DNA from: Pararhizobium gei
GTDB taxonomy: Bacteria; Pseudomonadota; Alphaproteobacteria; Rhizobiales; Rhizobiaceae
Length of the DNA stretch: 64,000 nt
Direction: 5' to 3'
NCBI RefSeq assembly: GCF_029223885.1
Contig: NZ_CP119409.1
Span: 770,001-834,000 of the forward strand
This document shows positions 34,634-43,354 of this stretch, piece by piece (the stretch's first letter is position 1; every line of letters starts with the position of its first letter). A program made the position numbers and the translations under genes. The notes beneath the pieces were generated by a model. It saw only the letters and a list, made by a program, of their open reading frames with translations. It was not told the origin of the DNA and made no database searches.

Positions 34634-35626
34634 ATGATGACGGATACCATACCCGGCCTCGGCCAGTTCGACTTCGCCGGTGACGACCACGTCGTGCCTT
34701 TCCAGGTGGAGGGCCTCGACGTGCGGGGGCGTGCCGTGCAACTGGGGCCGATGCTCGACGCCATTCTTGAACGTCACAATTACCCGCTGCCGGTCGCCCG
34801 TCTCGTTGCCGAAACGGTGGTTCTGACGGTTTTGCTCGGCACGTCGCTGAAATTCGAGGGCAAGCTCATCATCCAGACCAAGAGCAGTGGCCCGGTCGAT
34901 CTGGTCGTCGCCGATTTCGCGACGCCGGATAGAGTGCGCGCCTATGCCCGTTACGACGAGGAAGCCCTGTCTCTTGCCGAGCGGAACGGCCTAACCAAGC
35001 CGTCGGATCTTTTGGGAGAGGGGATCCTCGCCTTCACCATCGACCAGGGTGAGCATATGCAGCGTTATCAGGGCATCGTGCCGCTGGACGGCGCTTCGCT
35101 TGAAGAAATCGCCGGTGTCTATTTCCGCCAGTCGGAACAGATCCCCACCAAGGTGCGCCTCGGTGTCGCCGAGTTGCTGGATCGCGACGAGGACGGCAAG
35201 CCGCGTCATCGCTGGCGCGCCGGCGGCATGGTCGCGCAGTTTCTGCCGGAGGCGGCAGAACGCATGCGCCAGGCCGATCTTCCCGGTGGCGATGGCGACG
35301 AAGACGATGACTCTTTCGAGGTGGATGATCTGTGGGGCGAGGCTAGCGTCATGGTTCAGACCATCGATGCCGACGAATTGACCGATCCGACGGTTGGAAC
35401 CGAGCGGCTTCTCTACAGGCTGTTCCACGAACGGGGCGTCAAGGTCTATCCACCACAGGCAGTCTACGACAAGTGCAGTTGTTCGCGGGAAAGACTGCGC
35501 GATGTCCTGGCAAGCCTTAGCCAGGAGGACCTCGATCATGCGGCCGAGGATGGGAAGGTGTCGGTGACTTGCGAGTTCTGCTCGACGACTTACCGTTTCG
35601 AAGCAACGGAAGTACGTCCGCAGTAA
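34634..35626 (+). CDS. hslO: Hsp33 redox-regulated chaperone
   Basis: 330 aa. The C-terminal zinc site C-x-C (DKCSCSRERL, near residue 280) and C-x2-C (CEFC) is complete, so oxidation can release zinc and switch on holdase activity. The N-terminal substrate-binding half includes VLLGTSLKFEGKLIIQTKSSGPV. An acidic stretch (GDGDEDDDSFEVDD) inserted near residue 215-230 is longer than in E. coli. The start ATG may be 34634 or 34637. The 275-bp upstream gap holds no other gene. Confidence 0.94.
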   Translation: MMTDTIPGLGQFDFAGDDHVVPFQVEGLDVRGRAVQLGPMLDAILERHNYPLPVARLVAETVVLTVLLGTSLKFEGKLIIQTKSSGPVDLVVADFATPDRVRAYARYDEEALSLAERNGLTKPSDLLGEGILAFTIDQGEHMQRYQGIVPLDGASLEEIAGVYFRQSEQIPTKVRLGVAELLDRDEDGKPRHRWRAGGMVAQFLPEAAERMRQADLPGGDGDEDDDSFEVDDLWGEASVMVQTIDADELTDPTVGTERLLYRLFHERGVKVYPPQAVYDKCSCSRERLRDVLASLSQEDLDHAAEDGKVSVTCEFCSTTYRFEATEVRPQ

Positions 35627-35637
35627 AAACCGGAACC

Positions 35638-36030
35638 TCAGTTCAGCGTGCGCGCCTGACCTGGAGAATCGAGCGAGAAGGCGGGAATGTCCACAAGGAA
35701 CGTCTCGCCTTCCACCGTCTCCATCGAATAATGCCCGAACATCACGCCGGACGGCGTGTCGAGCGGGCAGCCGGACGAATACTCGTATGTGTCGCCCGGA
35801 CTGAGCACCGGCTGCTCGCCGATCACGCCGGGACCGTTGACTTCATCCACCTGACCATTTTCGTCGGTAATGTGCCAGTAGCGCGTCATCAGTCGCACCG
35901 TTTGCTTCGAGAAATTGGATATCAGGATGCGGTAGCCCCAGACATAGCGGCTGTCGTCCGGATCGGACTGCTCCTCCAGGTAATAAGGTTCGACCGTTAC
36001 CTCTATGTCGCGGGTCAGCGCGCGATACAT
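35638..36030 (-). CDS. apaG: ApaG (DUF525) protein
   Basis: 130 aa from the ATG at 36030, preceded by AAGGGAC. It is a beta-sandwich of the DUF525/ApaG family with the typical [27 protein letters not shown] and [21 protein letters not shown] blocks. It is named after a cobalt/magnesium phenotype in Salmonella; the molecular role is unclear. It converges on hslO with an 11-bp gap. Confidence 0.92.
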   Translation of the reverse strand: MYRALTRDIEVTVEPYYLEEQSDPDDSRYVWGYRILISNFSKQTVRLMTRYWHITDENGQVDEVNGPGVIGEQPVLSPGDTYEYSSGCPLDTPSGVMFGHYSMETVEGETFLVDIPAFSLDSPGQARTLN

Positions 36031-36177
36031 TTGCAAGTCCCTTCAAGTCCAAGGCCCGCAGTATAGAGCGAGATGGTTTCTTGAAGAATAACGGCGGCTT
36101 GTCCTGTACAAATAAAGGACAGACAATGTAACGACTGTCACCCTGATGAGCAGTGTCTCTCATCGCTGTCGCAACAA

Positions 36178-36198
36178 GCCCGCCCTGTTGGCGCGGGC
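36178..36198 (-). terminator. possible terminator after metZ
   Basis: GCCCGC (36178-36183) pairs with GCGGGC (36193-36198) around a 9-nt loop, just beyond the metZ stop. On the minus strand it is followed by TTGTT only, so termination would be weak. Confidence 0.35.
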
Positions 36199-36216
36199 CT
36201 GTTGAAAAGCATGGCC

Positions 36217-37401
36217 TCAGGCGTGAGCAGCATCCAATGCCCGTGCAAAATCCTCGATCAGATCTTCGCTGTCTTCGATGCCCGCGGAAAAACGCACGGT
36301 GCCGGGAGAAATGCCAAGTTCGGCACGCGCTTCATCCGTGAGGTTCTTGTGCGTGGTCGTTGCGGGGTGTGTGATGAGGCTTTTCGAGTCGCCGAGATTG
36401 TTGGAGATCAGAACAGTGTCCAGCGCGTTCTGCAGCTTGAAAGCAGCATCCTTGCCGCCTTTCAGCTCGAAACAAACCAGCGTAGAGCCGCCCTTCATCT
36501 GGCGCGCGATGATATCGGCCTGCGGATGGTCCTTGCGCCCCGGATAGATCACCTTTGCAATCTCTTTCCGATCGGCGAGAAAATCGGCGATACGCGCCGC
36601 ATTCTCGCTTTGCTGGCGCACGCGCAAGGGCAGCGTTTCGATACCCTTCAGCAGCGTCCAGGCGTTGAAGGGCGAAAGAGCCGGTCCCGTATGGCGGAAA
36701 TAGTCGTGCAGATGCTCGTTGATCCATTCCTTGTCGGACAGGATAACGCCACCGAGGCAACGACCCTGGCCGTCGATATGCTTGGTCGCGGAATAGACGA
36801 CGATATGCGCACCGAGTTCCAAAGGCTTTTGCATCAGCGGCGTGGCAAAGACATTGTCGACGATGACCTTGACGCCAATAGCATTCGCGATTTTTGCCAC
36901 GCCTTCGATATCGACAACTTCGAGCGTCGGGTTGGTCGGGCTTTCGAGAAAGAAAACCTTGGTATTCGGTTTGACGGCCTTTTCCCAGTTTTCGAGGAAG
37001 CGTCCATCGATCAGCGTGAATTCGATGCCATATTTCGGCGCCAGCGTCTCGACCACCCAGCGGCAGGAGCCGAACAGGGCGCGTGCAGCAACGATATGGT
37101 CGCCGGCCCTCAACTGGCAGAGGATCGCCGCGGACACCGCCGCCATGCCGGACGCCGTCGCGCGCGCATCTTCCGCGCCTTCCAGCATGCACATGCGCTG
37201 CTCGAACATGTCGTTGGTGGGGCTGCCGTACCGGGCATAAATGAAACCGTCGGTCTCGCCCTTGAAGCGGGCTTCGGCGGCTTCCGAGCTGTCGTAGACG
37301 AAGCCCTGCGTCATGAATATGGCTTCGGAGGTTTCACCATGGTTCGAACGGGTCGTGCCACCATGGACGAGCTGGGTCGCGGGGCGCCAATTTTTGCTCA
37401 T
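36217..37401 (-). CDS. metZ: O-succinylhomoserine sulfhydrylase
   Basis: 394 aa from the ATG at 37401, preceded by GAGAGACGG. A Cys/Met-metabolism PLP enzyme: N-terminal TQLVHGGTTRSNHGETSEAIF, YARYGSPTNDMFEQRM, and the PLP lysine in YSATKHIDGQGR. It makes homocysteine from O-succinylhomoserine and sulfide, giving direct sulfhydrylation. Its leader contains a SAM-II riboswitch and terminator, so methionine/SAM represses it. A longer frame from 37443 would start inside the terminator and is rejected. Confidence 0.94.
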   Translation of the reverse strand: MSKNWRPATQLVHGGTTRSNHGETSEAIFMTQGFVYDSSEAAEARFKGETDGFIYARYGSPTNDMFEQRMCMLEGAEDARATASGMAAVSAAILCQLRAGDHIVAARALFGSCRWVVETLAPKYGIEFTLIDGRFLENWEKAVKPNTKVFFLESPTNPTLEVVDIEGVAKIANAIGVKVIVDNVFATPLMQKPLELGAHIVVYSATKHIDGQGRCLGGVILSDKEWINEHLHDYFRHTGPALSPFNAWTLLKGIETLPLRVRQQSENAARIADFLADRKEIAKVIYPGRKDHPQADIIARQMKGGSTLVCFELKGGKDAAFKLQNALDTVLISNNLGDSKSLITHPATTTHKNLTDEARAELGISPGTVRFSAGIEDSEDLIEDFARALDAAHA

Positions 37402-37419
37402 TTCCGTCTCTCTCAACAC

Positions 37420-37461
37420 AAAAAAACCGGCCGCGAAAAGCAAGCCGGTTTCAAACCCGGC
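37420..37461 (-). terminator. riboswitch-controlled terminator/antiterminator of metZ
   Basis: On the minus strand AACCGGC and GCCGGTT pair (37444-37450 with 37425-37431) and a run of seven T follows. The competing structure pairs the aptamer's 3' end (37453-37461) with AAACCGGC (37444-37451). SAM binding would lock the aptamer end and let the terminator form. Confidence 0.75.
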
Positions 37462-37515
37462 CTTTTTAGCTATTTGTTTAACGTGGCTGCAAGCCGACCG
37501 GCCAAATCACCACGG
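37459..37515 (-). ncRNA. SAM-II riboswitch aptamer in the metZ leader
   Basis: The minus-strand sequence has the SAM-II consensus: P1 arms CGTGG and CCACG, the GATTT start of the first loop, CTTGCAGCCACGTTAAA, and the diagnostic AATAGCTAAAAAGG 3' part. The loop's GGCC can pair with the 3' GGCC to make the P2 pseudoknot. SAM-II is known from alphaproteobacterial met genes, which matches metZ downstream. A promoter lies just before it. Confidence 0.9.
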
Positions 37516-37525
37516 GATAAGTCAG

Positions 37526-37554
37526 TATTTACTTATAAGGTGCGCTTGCGTCAA
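37526..37554 (-). promoter_or_regulatory. metZ promoter
   Basis: On the minus strand TTGACG (37554-37549) and TAAATA (37531-37526) are 17 bp apart, placing the transcript start just before the SAM-II aptamer. Confidence 0.55.
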
Positions 37555-37632
37555 TTCCCTGGGGCAAGAAGATATGTCACAGGGACAATCCGGTTCAATG
37601 ATACATCGGCTGCGGCAAAAAGGAAGATGGGA

Positions 37633-38730
37633 ATGACGAGGCAAACCGGCATTCTGGCCGATCGCGCGATCGGCGCGCTGTTTGAGATGGCGCGATTGAA
37701 AAGCGAAGCCAGACTGGACAGCGATCAGATCCAGCCGGCAAGCCTTGATCTGCGCCTGGGCTCGAAGGCATTTCGTGTGCGCGCCAGCTTCCTTCCCGGT
37801 CCCAGCCATCTTGTTTCCGACAAACTCGACCGGTTGAAATTACACGTCATCGATCTCTCCGAAGGCGCGGTGCTCGAAACCGGTTGTGTCTACATCGTAC
37901 CGTTGATGGAAAGCCTTGATCTCCCACCCGGCATGTCGGCCTCGGCCAACCCGAAAAGTTCCACCGGCCGCCTCGACATCTTCACCCGCGTCATCACCGA
38001 CCGCGCGCAGGAATTCGACAAGATCCCGGTAGGCTATTGCGGTCCGCTCTATCTCGAAATCAGCCCGCGCACCTTTCCGGTGATCGTCCGGCGTGGCTCG
38101 CGCCTGTCGCAGATCCGCTTTCGCATCGGCCATGCCCTGTTGAGCGAGGCCGAAGTCCTGTTGCTGCATGAAAGCGATGTCCTGGTCGCAAGCGAAACGC
38201 CGAATGTTTCCGGTGCCGGCATTGCGCTGTCCATCGATCTGAAGGGAACCGGTGCGGATGGACTTATCGGCTATCGTGGCAAGCACCACACAGCCGTCGT
38301 CGATGTCGATAAGAAGGCCGAGCACGGAATTTTCGATTTCTGGGAGCCGCTGTACAGCCGGGGTGCAGACGAGCTGATTCTTGATCCCGACGAATTCTAC
38401 ATTCTCGTCTCGCGTGAGGCCGTGCATGTCCCTCCGCTCTACGCCGCCGAGATGACGCCGTTCGATCCGCTGGTCGGCGAGTTCCGCGTGCACTACGCCG
38501 GCTTCTTCGATCCCGGCTTCGGCCACGCTTCGGCCGGTGGCAAGGGCAGCCGGGCCGTGCTCGAGGTGCGCAGCCATGAGGTTCCCTTCATCCTGGAGCA
38601 TGGCCAGATCGTCGGACGGCTGGTTTACGAGCATATGCTGGAACGGCCCGAGGGGCTGTATGGTCTCAGCCTCGGTTCCAACTACCAGGCGCAGGGACTG
38701 AAGCTTTCCAAGCATTTCCGCGCTGAGTAG
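37633..38730 (+). CDS. 2'-deoxycytidine 5'-triphosphate deaminase-like protein
   Basis: 365 aa from the ATG at 37633 behind AGGAAG. It is about twice the length of classical Dcd and belongs to the two-module alphaproteobacterial form: QIQPASLDLRLGSKAFRVRASFLPG opens the first module, and PSSTGRLD-like NPKSSTGRLDIFTRVI carries the active-site region. The second module (about 190-365) is degenerate. It would turn dCTP into dUTP for thymidylate synthesis. Enzyme activity is inferred from family. It is divergent from metZ. Confidence 0.85.
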   Translation: MTRQTGILADRAIGALFEMARLKSEARLDSDQIQPASLDLRLGSKAFRVRASFLPGPSHLVSDKLDRLKLHVIDLSEGAVLETGCVYIVPLMESLDLPPGMSASANPKSSTGRLDIFTRVITDRAQEFDKIPVGYCGPLYLEISPRTFPVIVRRGSRLSQIRFRIGHALLSEAEVLLLHESDVLVASETPNVSGAGIALSIDLKGTGADGLIGYRGKHHTAVVDVDKKAEHGIFDFWEPLYSRGADELILDPDEFYILVSREAVHVPPLYAAEMTPFDPLVGEFRVHYAGFFDPGFGHASAGGKGSRAVLEVRSHEVPFILEHGQIVGRLVYEHMLERPEGLYGLSLGSNYQAQGLKLSKHFRAE

Positions 38731-38790
38731 GATTTGCGATTGCATCTTGCCTTGACAGTCGAGGCAGCTTGATGGAAACGTCAGCTCGTT

Positions 38791-38864
38791 GCGGGTATGA
38801 TGTAGTGGTAGCGTATTAGCTTCCCAAGCTAAATGTGCGGGTTCGATTCCCGCTACCCGCTCCA
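38791..38864 (+). tRNA. tRNA-Gly(CCC)
   Basis: 74 nt with encoded CCA. Acceptor arm GCGGGTA pairs with TACCCGC. The anticodon loop TTCCCAA gives CCC (glycine, codon GGG), with a TTCGATTCC T-loop. The gene stands alone after the deaminase-like gene. Confidence 0.95.
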
Positions 38865-38935
38865 GCCTTTGTATGGCCTGTTTGGTTGCTGATGATTAGC
38901 TCACCTGGCCGTGGCGAATTCGGCCCGTACTGGCG

Positions 38936-39211
38936 CTATTTGCCGCTTCCTGTCCGAAGCTTTTCCCGAGCTGAGCTCGCCAGCCTGTGATTGGGGTGAC
39001 GCGCAAGAAAGAGCCGGAGCGCGTTCGCGTTTCCGCTTTCCATCGCAGCGCGGAATTCTTCCTCAACGGCAATATCCCCGTCCCGCGCAGGCAAAACGGC
39101 AGACTTTCCGGCTGCCGATGCAAATGATGGAGCATCATTGCAGATCGTCAAAATCGCGATGCCGACCAATACAGCACAGCGAAGGGCTAAATGATGCGAC
39201 ATTGTTCTCAT
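38936..39211 (-). CDS. small exported hypothetical protein
   Basis: 91 aa. Signal peptide at residues 1-32 (LALRCAVLVGIAILTICNDAPSFASA), then a short helical region with one TPR-like unit (EEEFRAAMESGNANALRLFLARHPNH). GGGAA sits before the ATG. The end of the protein (GSGK) meets the 3' side of tRNA-Gly at 71 bp. No function is known. Confidence 0.65.
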   Translation of the reverse strand: MRTMSHHLALRCAVLVGIAILTICNDAPSFASAAGKSAVLPARDGDIAVEEEFRAAMESGNANALRLFLARHPNHRLASSAREKLRTGSGK

Positions 39212-39419
39212 TTCAATTCCCTTTTTCCAGAAAAGTATGACAGACTTATAGTGTTGAGGTCAAAAATTTGAGTACGGCCAAAAAATTTTAGAGTCGAATT
39301 TCCGGGATTTCGTGATAGTTTGGTGGTGTTCAATACCATTGTTCAAGTTTTTCCATTTTGGCCTGGCTGATATTGAAGTTTCAGCTCAGAAGCAGATAAT
39401 TTAAGATCGAGGGGGGAAT

Positions 39420-42400
39420 ATGACCACAGTTGTCAGTGCAACGCCGACAGGCGATGAATATATCGATGGCGTGTTGTACGGCACGCAATGGGGCGGACCT
39501 ATTACCTATAGTTTCGCCGATAATATTTCCGACTTCGGTCCAAGTTATTCGCATACGATCGGCGGATTTCAGCAGATCAGCGCGACCCAACAGAATGCTA
39601 TTCAATCCATTCTTGAAGGAAACGTGGCCAGCGGCACGGCTTTGTTCACCTACGGCTCCTTCGAGCAGGTTGCAAATCTTGATATATCGCTTGCTGCGGA
39701 TCCGTTCGGTGCGTCCGACGTCACGATTGCGCAAACCAACACATTCGACGGGAGCAACCTGTCGACAGCGCGCGTCGCCGATTTCCCCGAACTTGATCAA
39801 AGGTCGTCCGGCGGCGATGTCTGGTTCGGCGATGACTACGCATCCTACCGCACACCGGAGGTCGGAACCTATTCATGGATGACGCACATACACGAGCTCG
39901 GCCATGCCGTCGGTCTCAGTCACGGGCATAATGCCGGGACAAGTATTCCGGGATTTCAGTTCGCCATCCCCCATGACCGCGATTCCACTGAATTCTCCGT
40001 AATGTCATACCGGGCATATATTGGAGACCCGCTCTTTGGAGGCTCTTCGAATGAAACCTACGGTTACTCCCAAACCTTGATGATGTACGACATCGCCGCT
40101 TTGCAGCATCTCTATGGCGCTGATTTTACGACAAATTCTTCCGATACTGTCTATACTTGGTCTGGAACGACCGGGGAAATGTTCGTGAACGGTGTCGGTC
40201 AGGGCGCACCGGGCGGCGGCATTGGCGGCGCTGCCAACCGTGTGTATCTGACGATCTGGGACGGCGAAGGCAGGGACACCTACGACTTCTCGACCTATAC
40301 GGAAAACAGCTTCATAGACTTGGCGCCAGGAGCCTGGTCGCTGGTTTCGCAGGTACAGCGGGCCAATCTCGGCGAAGGCGCTTATGCCAATGGCAATGTC
40401 TACAATGCCTTGCAGTATGATGGCGATGTGCGCTCCCTGATCGAAAACGCTGAAGGCGGTAGTGCGAATGACGACATCGGCGGCAACGCGGCCGCCAACG
40501 AACTGTCCGGAAACGATGGCAATGACATTCTCGTTGGTCAGGCGGGATCCGACAATCTTTTGGGCGGGGCGGGGACCGACACACTTTATGGGGATTTCAG
40601 GACGCCTGCAGTCAACTATTCCGGTACCGGGCTTTTCACTGAAAACCAGGATCCCACTAACAGTACGCGCGAGACGGCACGCGATATTACCGCCGCAATC
40701 GGCTATCGCGCCGACGTCGATATCGAGCACTCCGACGTCAATCCAAGCGTGAAGATAAGTGCAACGGGAGACGGCAGTTTCGACTGGTTTGCCTTTAACG
40801 TGACCAGGGCCGGCCAGATCACGCTCGATATCGATGGATCGATGGACAGCTTTATCGAGCTTTACGACGCGACAGGAACGCGCATTGCTTTTAACGAGGA
40901 TTCCTCTACCGATGCAGGTGACAGCACCACGCAGAATGTGGATTGGAAAAGCTTCATTTCCTACACCGTCACGACACCAGGCACATATTTCGTCAAAGTC
41001 GGTGTCTATAGCGGTGTTGGCAGCGGAGGTCCCCCGGGGGCCGTGATTCCTGTCGGAACGGCCTACACGCTGGGTATTGTCCTACCGCTCCCCGTCGATT
41101 CAACGACCGCAGGATTCGGGAATGATACGCTGAACGGCGGTAGCGGCGCGGATGTCATGTTCGGCGGCGCGGGCAACGACATCTATGTCGTGGACGATGC
41201 GGGAGACGTGGTTACCGAGACGACCGGAGCGGGCATCGACGAGATCAGGTCGTCTGTCACGCGAACACTCAGTGTGAATGTCGAAAAGCTGACGCTTCTC
41301 GGTTCCGCAAACATCAACGGTTCGGGGAACACCCTGGGCAACCTGTTGGTCGGCAATGCCGGAGCCAATATTCTCGATGGCAAGGCCGGGGCCGACACGC
41401 TTCAGGGGCTCGGCGGCAACGATATCTACCAAGTCGATAACGCGTCGGATGAGGTTTTTGAGGCGGGAGGACAGGGCTCCGATACGGTCCAGACAACGGT
41501 GAGTTATACTCTCGCAGCCGGGCAGGAGATCGAGACGCTACGGCTCCTCGGAAGCACGGGTTCAACGGCACTCAATCTGACCGGCAACGAGTTCGTCAAC
41601 ACGCTCATCGGAAATGCCGGAGCCAATATTCTCGATGGCAAAGCCGGAGCCGACACGCTTCAAGGTCTCGGCGGCAATGATATCTATCAGATAGACAATG
41701 CGGGCGACATTGTAATGGAGTCGGCCGGACAGGGGGCCGACACTGTGCAGACAGCAGTGAGTTATACGCTTGCTGCCGGTCAGGAAATCGAGACGTTGCG
41801 GCTGCTCGGCAGTACGGGCTCGACGGCGCTCAATCTGACCGGCAATACCTTCGGACAGACGTTGATCGGCAATGCCGGCGCCAATATCCTCGATGGCAAG
41901 GCCGGCGCTGATACGCTTCAAGGTCTCGGCGGCAACGATGTCTATCAGATCGACAATATCGGGGACACGGTGCTCGAATTGATCGGGCAGGGTGCCGATA
42001 CCGTGCAAACGGCCGTCAGCTACGCGCTTGCGATCGGCCAGGAGATCGAAACGCTGCGGCTGCTTGCAAGTACGGGTTCTGCGGCGCTTAATCTGACCGG
42101 CAATGCGTTTGGACAGTCGCTGATCGGAAATACGGGTGCAAATACGCTGAACGGCGGGCGGGGGAAGGACACGCTCATCGGCGGGCAGGGCGATGACACC
42201 TATTTTTTCAACACAACGCTCGATGCAGCAACCAATGACGATACCATCGTCGGCTTCTCCGGCGTGGCCGGCAATAACGACACGATTGCGCTTAGACAAA
42301 CTATTTTCGCCAATCTTTCGGCTGGCTCGCTGAATGCCGCAAATTTCATCGCCACGTCGACGGGAGCGGCACAGGATGCGAATGATTTTATTGTCTACGA

Positions 42401-42518
42401 CTTGCGAGATGGCGCGCTCATCTATGATACAAACGGCAGTGCATCTGGTGGTGACATCGTTTTCGCCCGTTTGTCCGGCATTCCAACGCTGACGGCAGCA
42501 GACTTTGTGATCGTTTAG
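39420..42518 (+). CDS. serralysin-family RTX metalloprotease
   Basis: 1032 aa. The N-terminal catalytic domain has the zinc site HELGHAVGLSH near residues 159-169 and the Met-turn SVMSYRAYIG about 30 residues later, as in M10B peptidases. A Peptidase_M10_C RTX region (GGSANDDIGGNAAANELSGNDGND) follows, then a pre-peptidase C-terminal beta domain (about 435-560), then glycine-rich calcium-binding repeats. Three near-identical 86-residue units occupy residues about 650-907. There is no signal peptide; the C-terminal end (AADFVIV) suits type I secretion. No ABC exporter genes lie nearby. Substrate is unknown. Confidence 0.9.
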   Translation: MTTVVSATPTGDEYIDGVLYGTQWGGPITYSFADNISDFGPSYSHTIGGFQQISATQQNAIQSILEGNVASGTALFTYGSFEQVANLDISLAADPFGASDVTIAQTNTFDGSNLSTARVADFPELDQRSSGGDVWFGDDYASYRTPEVGTYSWMTHIHELGHAVGLSHGHNAGTSIPGFQFAIPHDRDSTEFSVMSYRAYIGDPLFGGSSNETYGYSQTLMMYDIAALQHLYGADFTTNSSDTVYTWSGTTGEMFVNGVGQGAPGGGIGGAANRVYLTIWDGEGRDTYDFSTYTENSFIDLAPGAWSLVSQVQRANLGEGAYANGNVYNALQYDGDVRSLIENAEGGSANDDIGGNAAANELSGNDGNDILVGQAGSDNLLGGAGTDTLYGDFRTPAVNYSGTGLFTENQDPTNSTRETARDITAAIGYRADVDIEHSDVNPSVKISATGDGSFDWFAFNVTRAGQITLDIDGSMDSFIELYDATGTRIAFNEDSSTDAGDSTTQNVDWKSFISYTVTTPGTYFVKVGVYSGVGSGGPPGAVIPVGTAYTLGIVLPLPVDSTTAGFGNDTLNGGSGADVMFGGAGNDIYVVDDAGDVVTETTGAGIDEIRSSVTRTLSVNVEKLTLLGSANINGSGNTLGNLLVGNAGANILDGKAGADTLQGLGGNDIYQVDNASDEVFEAGGQGSDTVQTTVSYTLAAGQEIETLRLLGSTGSTALNLTGNEFVNTLIGNAGANILDGKAGADTLQGLGGNDIYQIDNAGDIVMESAGQGADTVQTAVSYTLAAGQEIETLRLLGSTGSTALNLTGNTFGQTLIGNAGANILDGKAGADTLQGLGGNDVYQIDNIGDTVLELIGQGADTVQTAVSYALAIGQEIETLRLLASTGSAALNLTGNAFGQSLIGNTGANTLNGGRGKDTLIGGQGDDTYFFNTTLDAATNDDTIVGFSGVAGNNDTIALRQTIFANLSAGSLNAANFIATSTGAAQDANDFIVYDLRDGALIYDTNGSASGGDIVFARLSGIPTLTAADFVIV
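41367..42140 (+). repeat. three tandem 258-bp units in the RTX protease gene
   Basis: Units start at 41367, 41625 and 41883, each beginning NILDGKAGADTLQGLGGND and ending LIGNAGA or a close variant. The first two are nearly identical in protein and DNA, while the third has drifted more. This is a recent in-frame duplication inside a secreted protein and could vary in number between strains. Confidence 0.85.
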
Positions 42519-42629
42519 CACACGGCGCAACCTGTCTCCGCCATGGGACAGGTTGATCGCTCTTCAACCGATCAATTGGCGGGCGGGACCTTGACGTTGC
42601 GCGCCCTCAGACCAGGCGTCGTGTTGGTT

Positions 42630-43352
42630 CTATTTCTGGGCAACAGGAAGATGCGGGGTTTTCTTCCAGGAAAATGGATTGGTGTTCAATTCAATGACCG
42701 CTTTCCAGGCTGCAATCGACATGACCAGCCAATAAACCGGCACGAACACCCAACGCCATCCCAGCTTCCGCAACTCACCTTTGTCCATTCGGCTACGACC
42801 CAGCGAAACAAAGACCGCGTAACTACCGAAAATATTGACGATATCGACGACAAACAACCAGAAGGCCAGCGTGCTGTCCGTATGTGTTCCCTCCTGAAAC
42901 ATCAGCCATGTCAGATAGCCCAGGAAGCCTATGATGATCGGGTGAGACAGCGATGAAAGAAGCATGCCGCCGATCAGGATCTGGAAAACGGCGAAGCCGG
43001 CCCATCCGATTTCGCCAATCAGTTTCATTGGCTTGCGCATCAGTACCAGCCAGGTCTGCAGCCAGCCCTTGAACCATCTGCTTCGCTGACCGATCCAGAC
43101 GTTCAGCTTCACCGGCGCATCTTCCAGCGTCGGCTTGTAGATGACGCGGGACCGGTAACCCATCCGGTGCAACCTGAGGCCAAGGTCTGCATCTTCTGTC
43201 ATGTTGTAGGGATCCCATCCGCCGATCAGCCTTAACTCCTGCGTCCGGAAATGGTTGGACGTGCCGCCCAGCGGCAGCGGCAGATCCGTCTGGGACAGCA
43301 TAGGCAGCAAGCCGCGGAACAGGCCTGCATATTCCAGCGCAAACAGTGAGCT
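42630..43352 (-). pseudogene. glycosyltransferase family 2, 3' part of gene broken by IS630
   Basis: 240 codons that continue the frame interrupted at 44517. Contains the C-terminal catalytic features: PLPLGGTSNHFRT, GWDPYNMTEDADLGLRLHR (the ED of the GT-A acceptor site) and QRSRWFKGW (the QxxRW motif), then four transmembrane helices. Removing the IS and one TA gives WL-SSLFALEYAGLFRGLLP, the normal family sequence. With the 5' part the intact protein would be about 640 aa. Confidence 0.88.
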
Positions 43353-43354
43353 TA

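Noticed and set aside
36202..37632. Long N-terminal extension of the dCTP-deaminase-like frame
   Set aside because: The frame is open across metZ antisense and the riboswitch by chance. The real protein starts at 37633 behind AGGAAG where family similarity begins.
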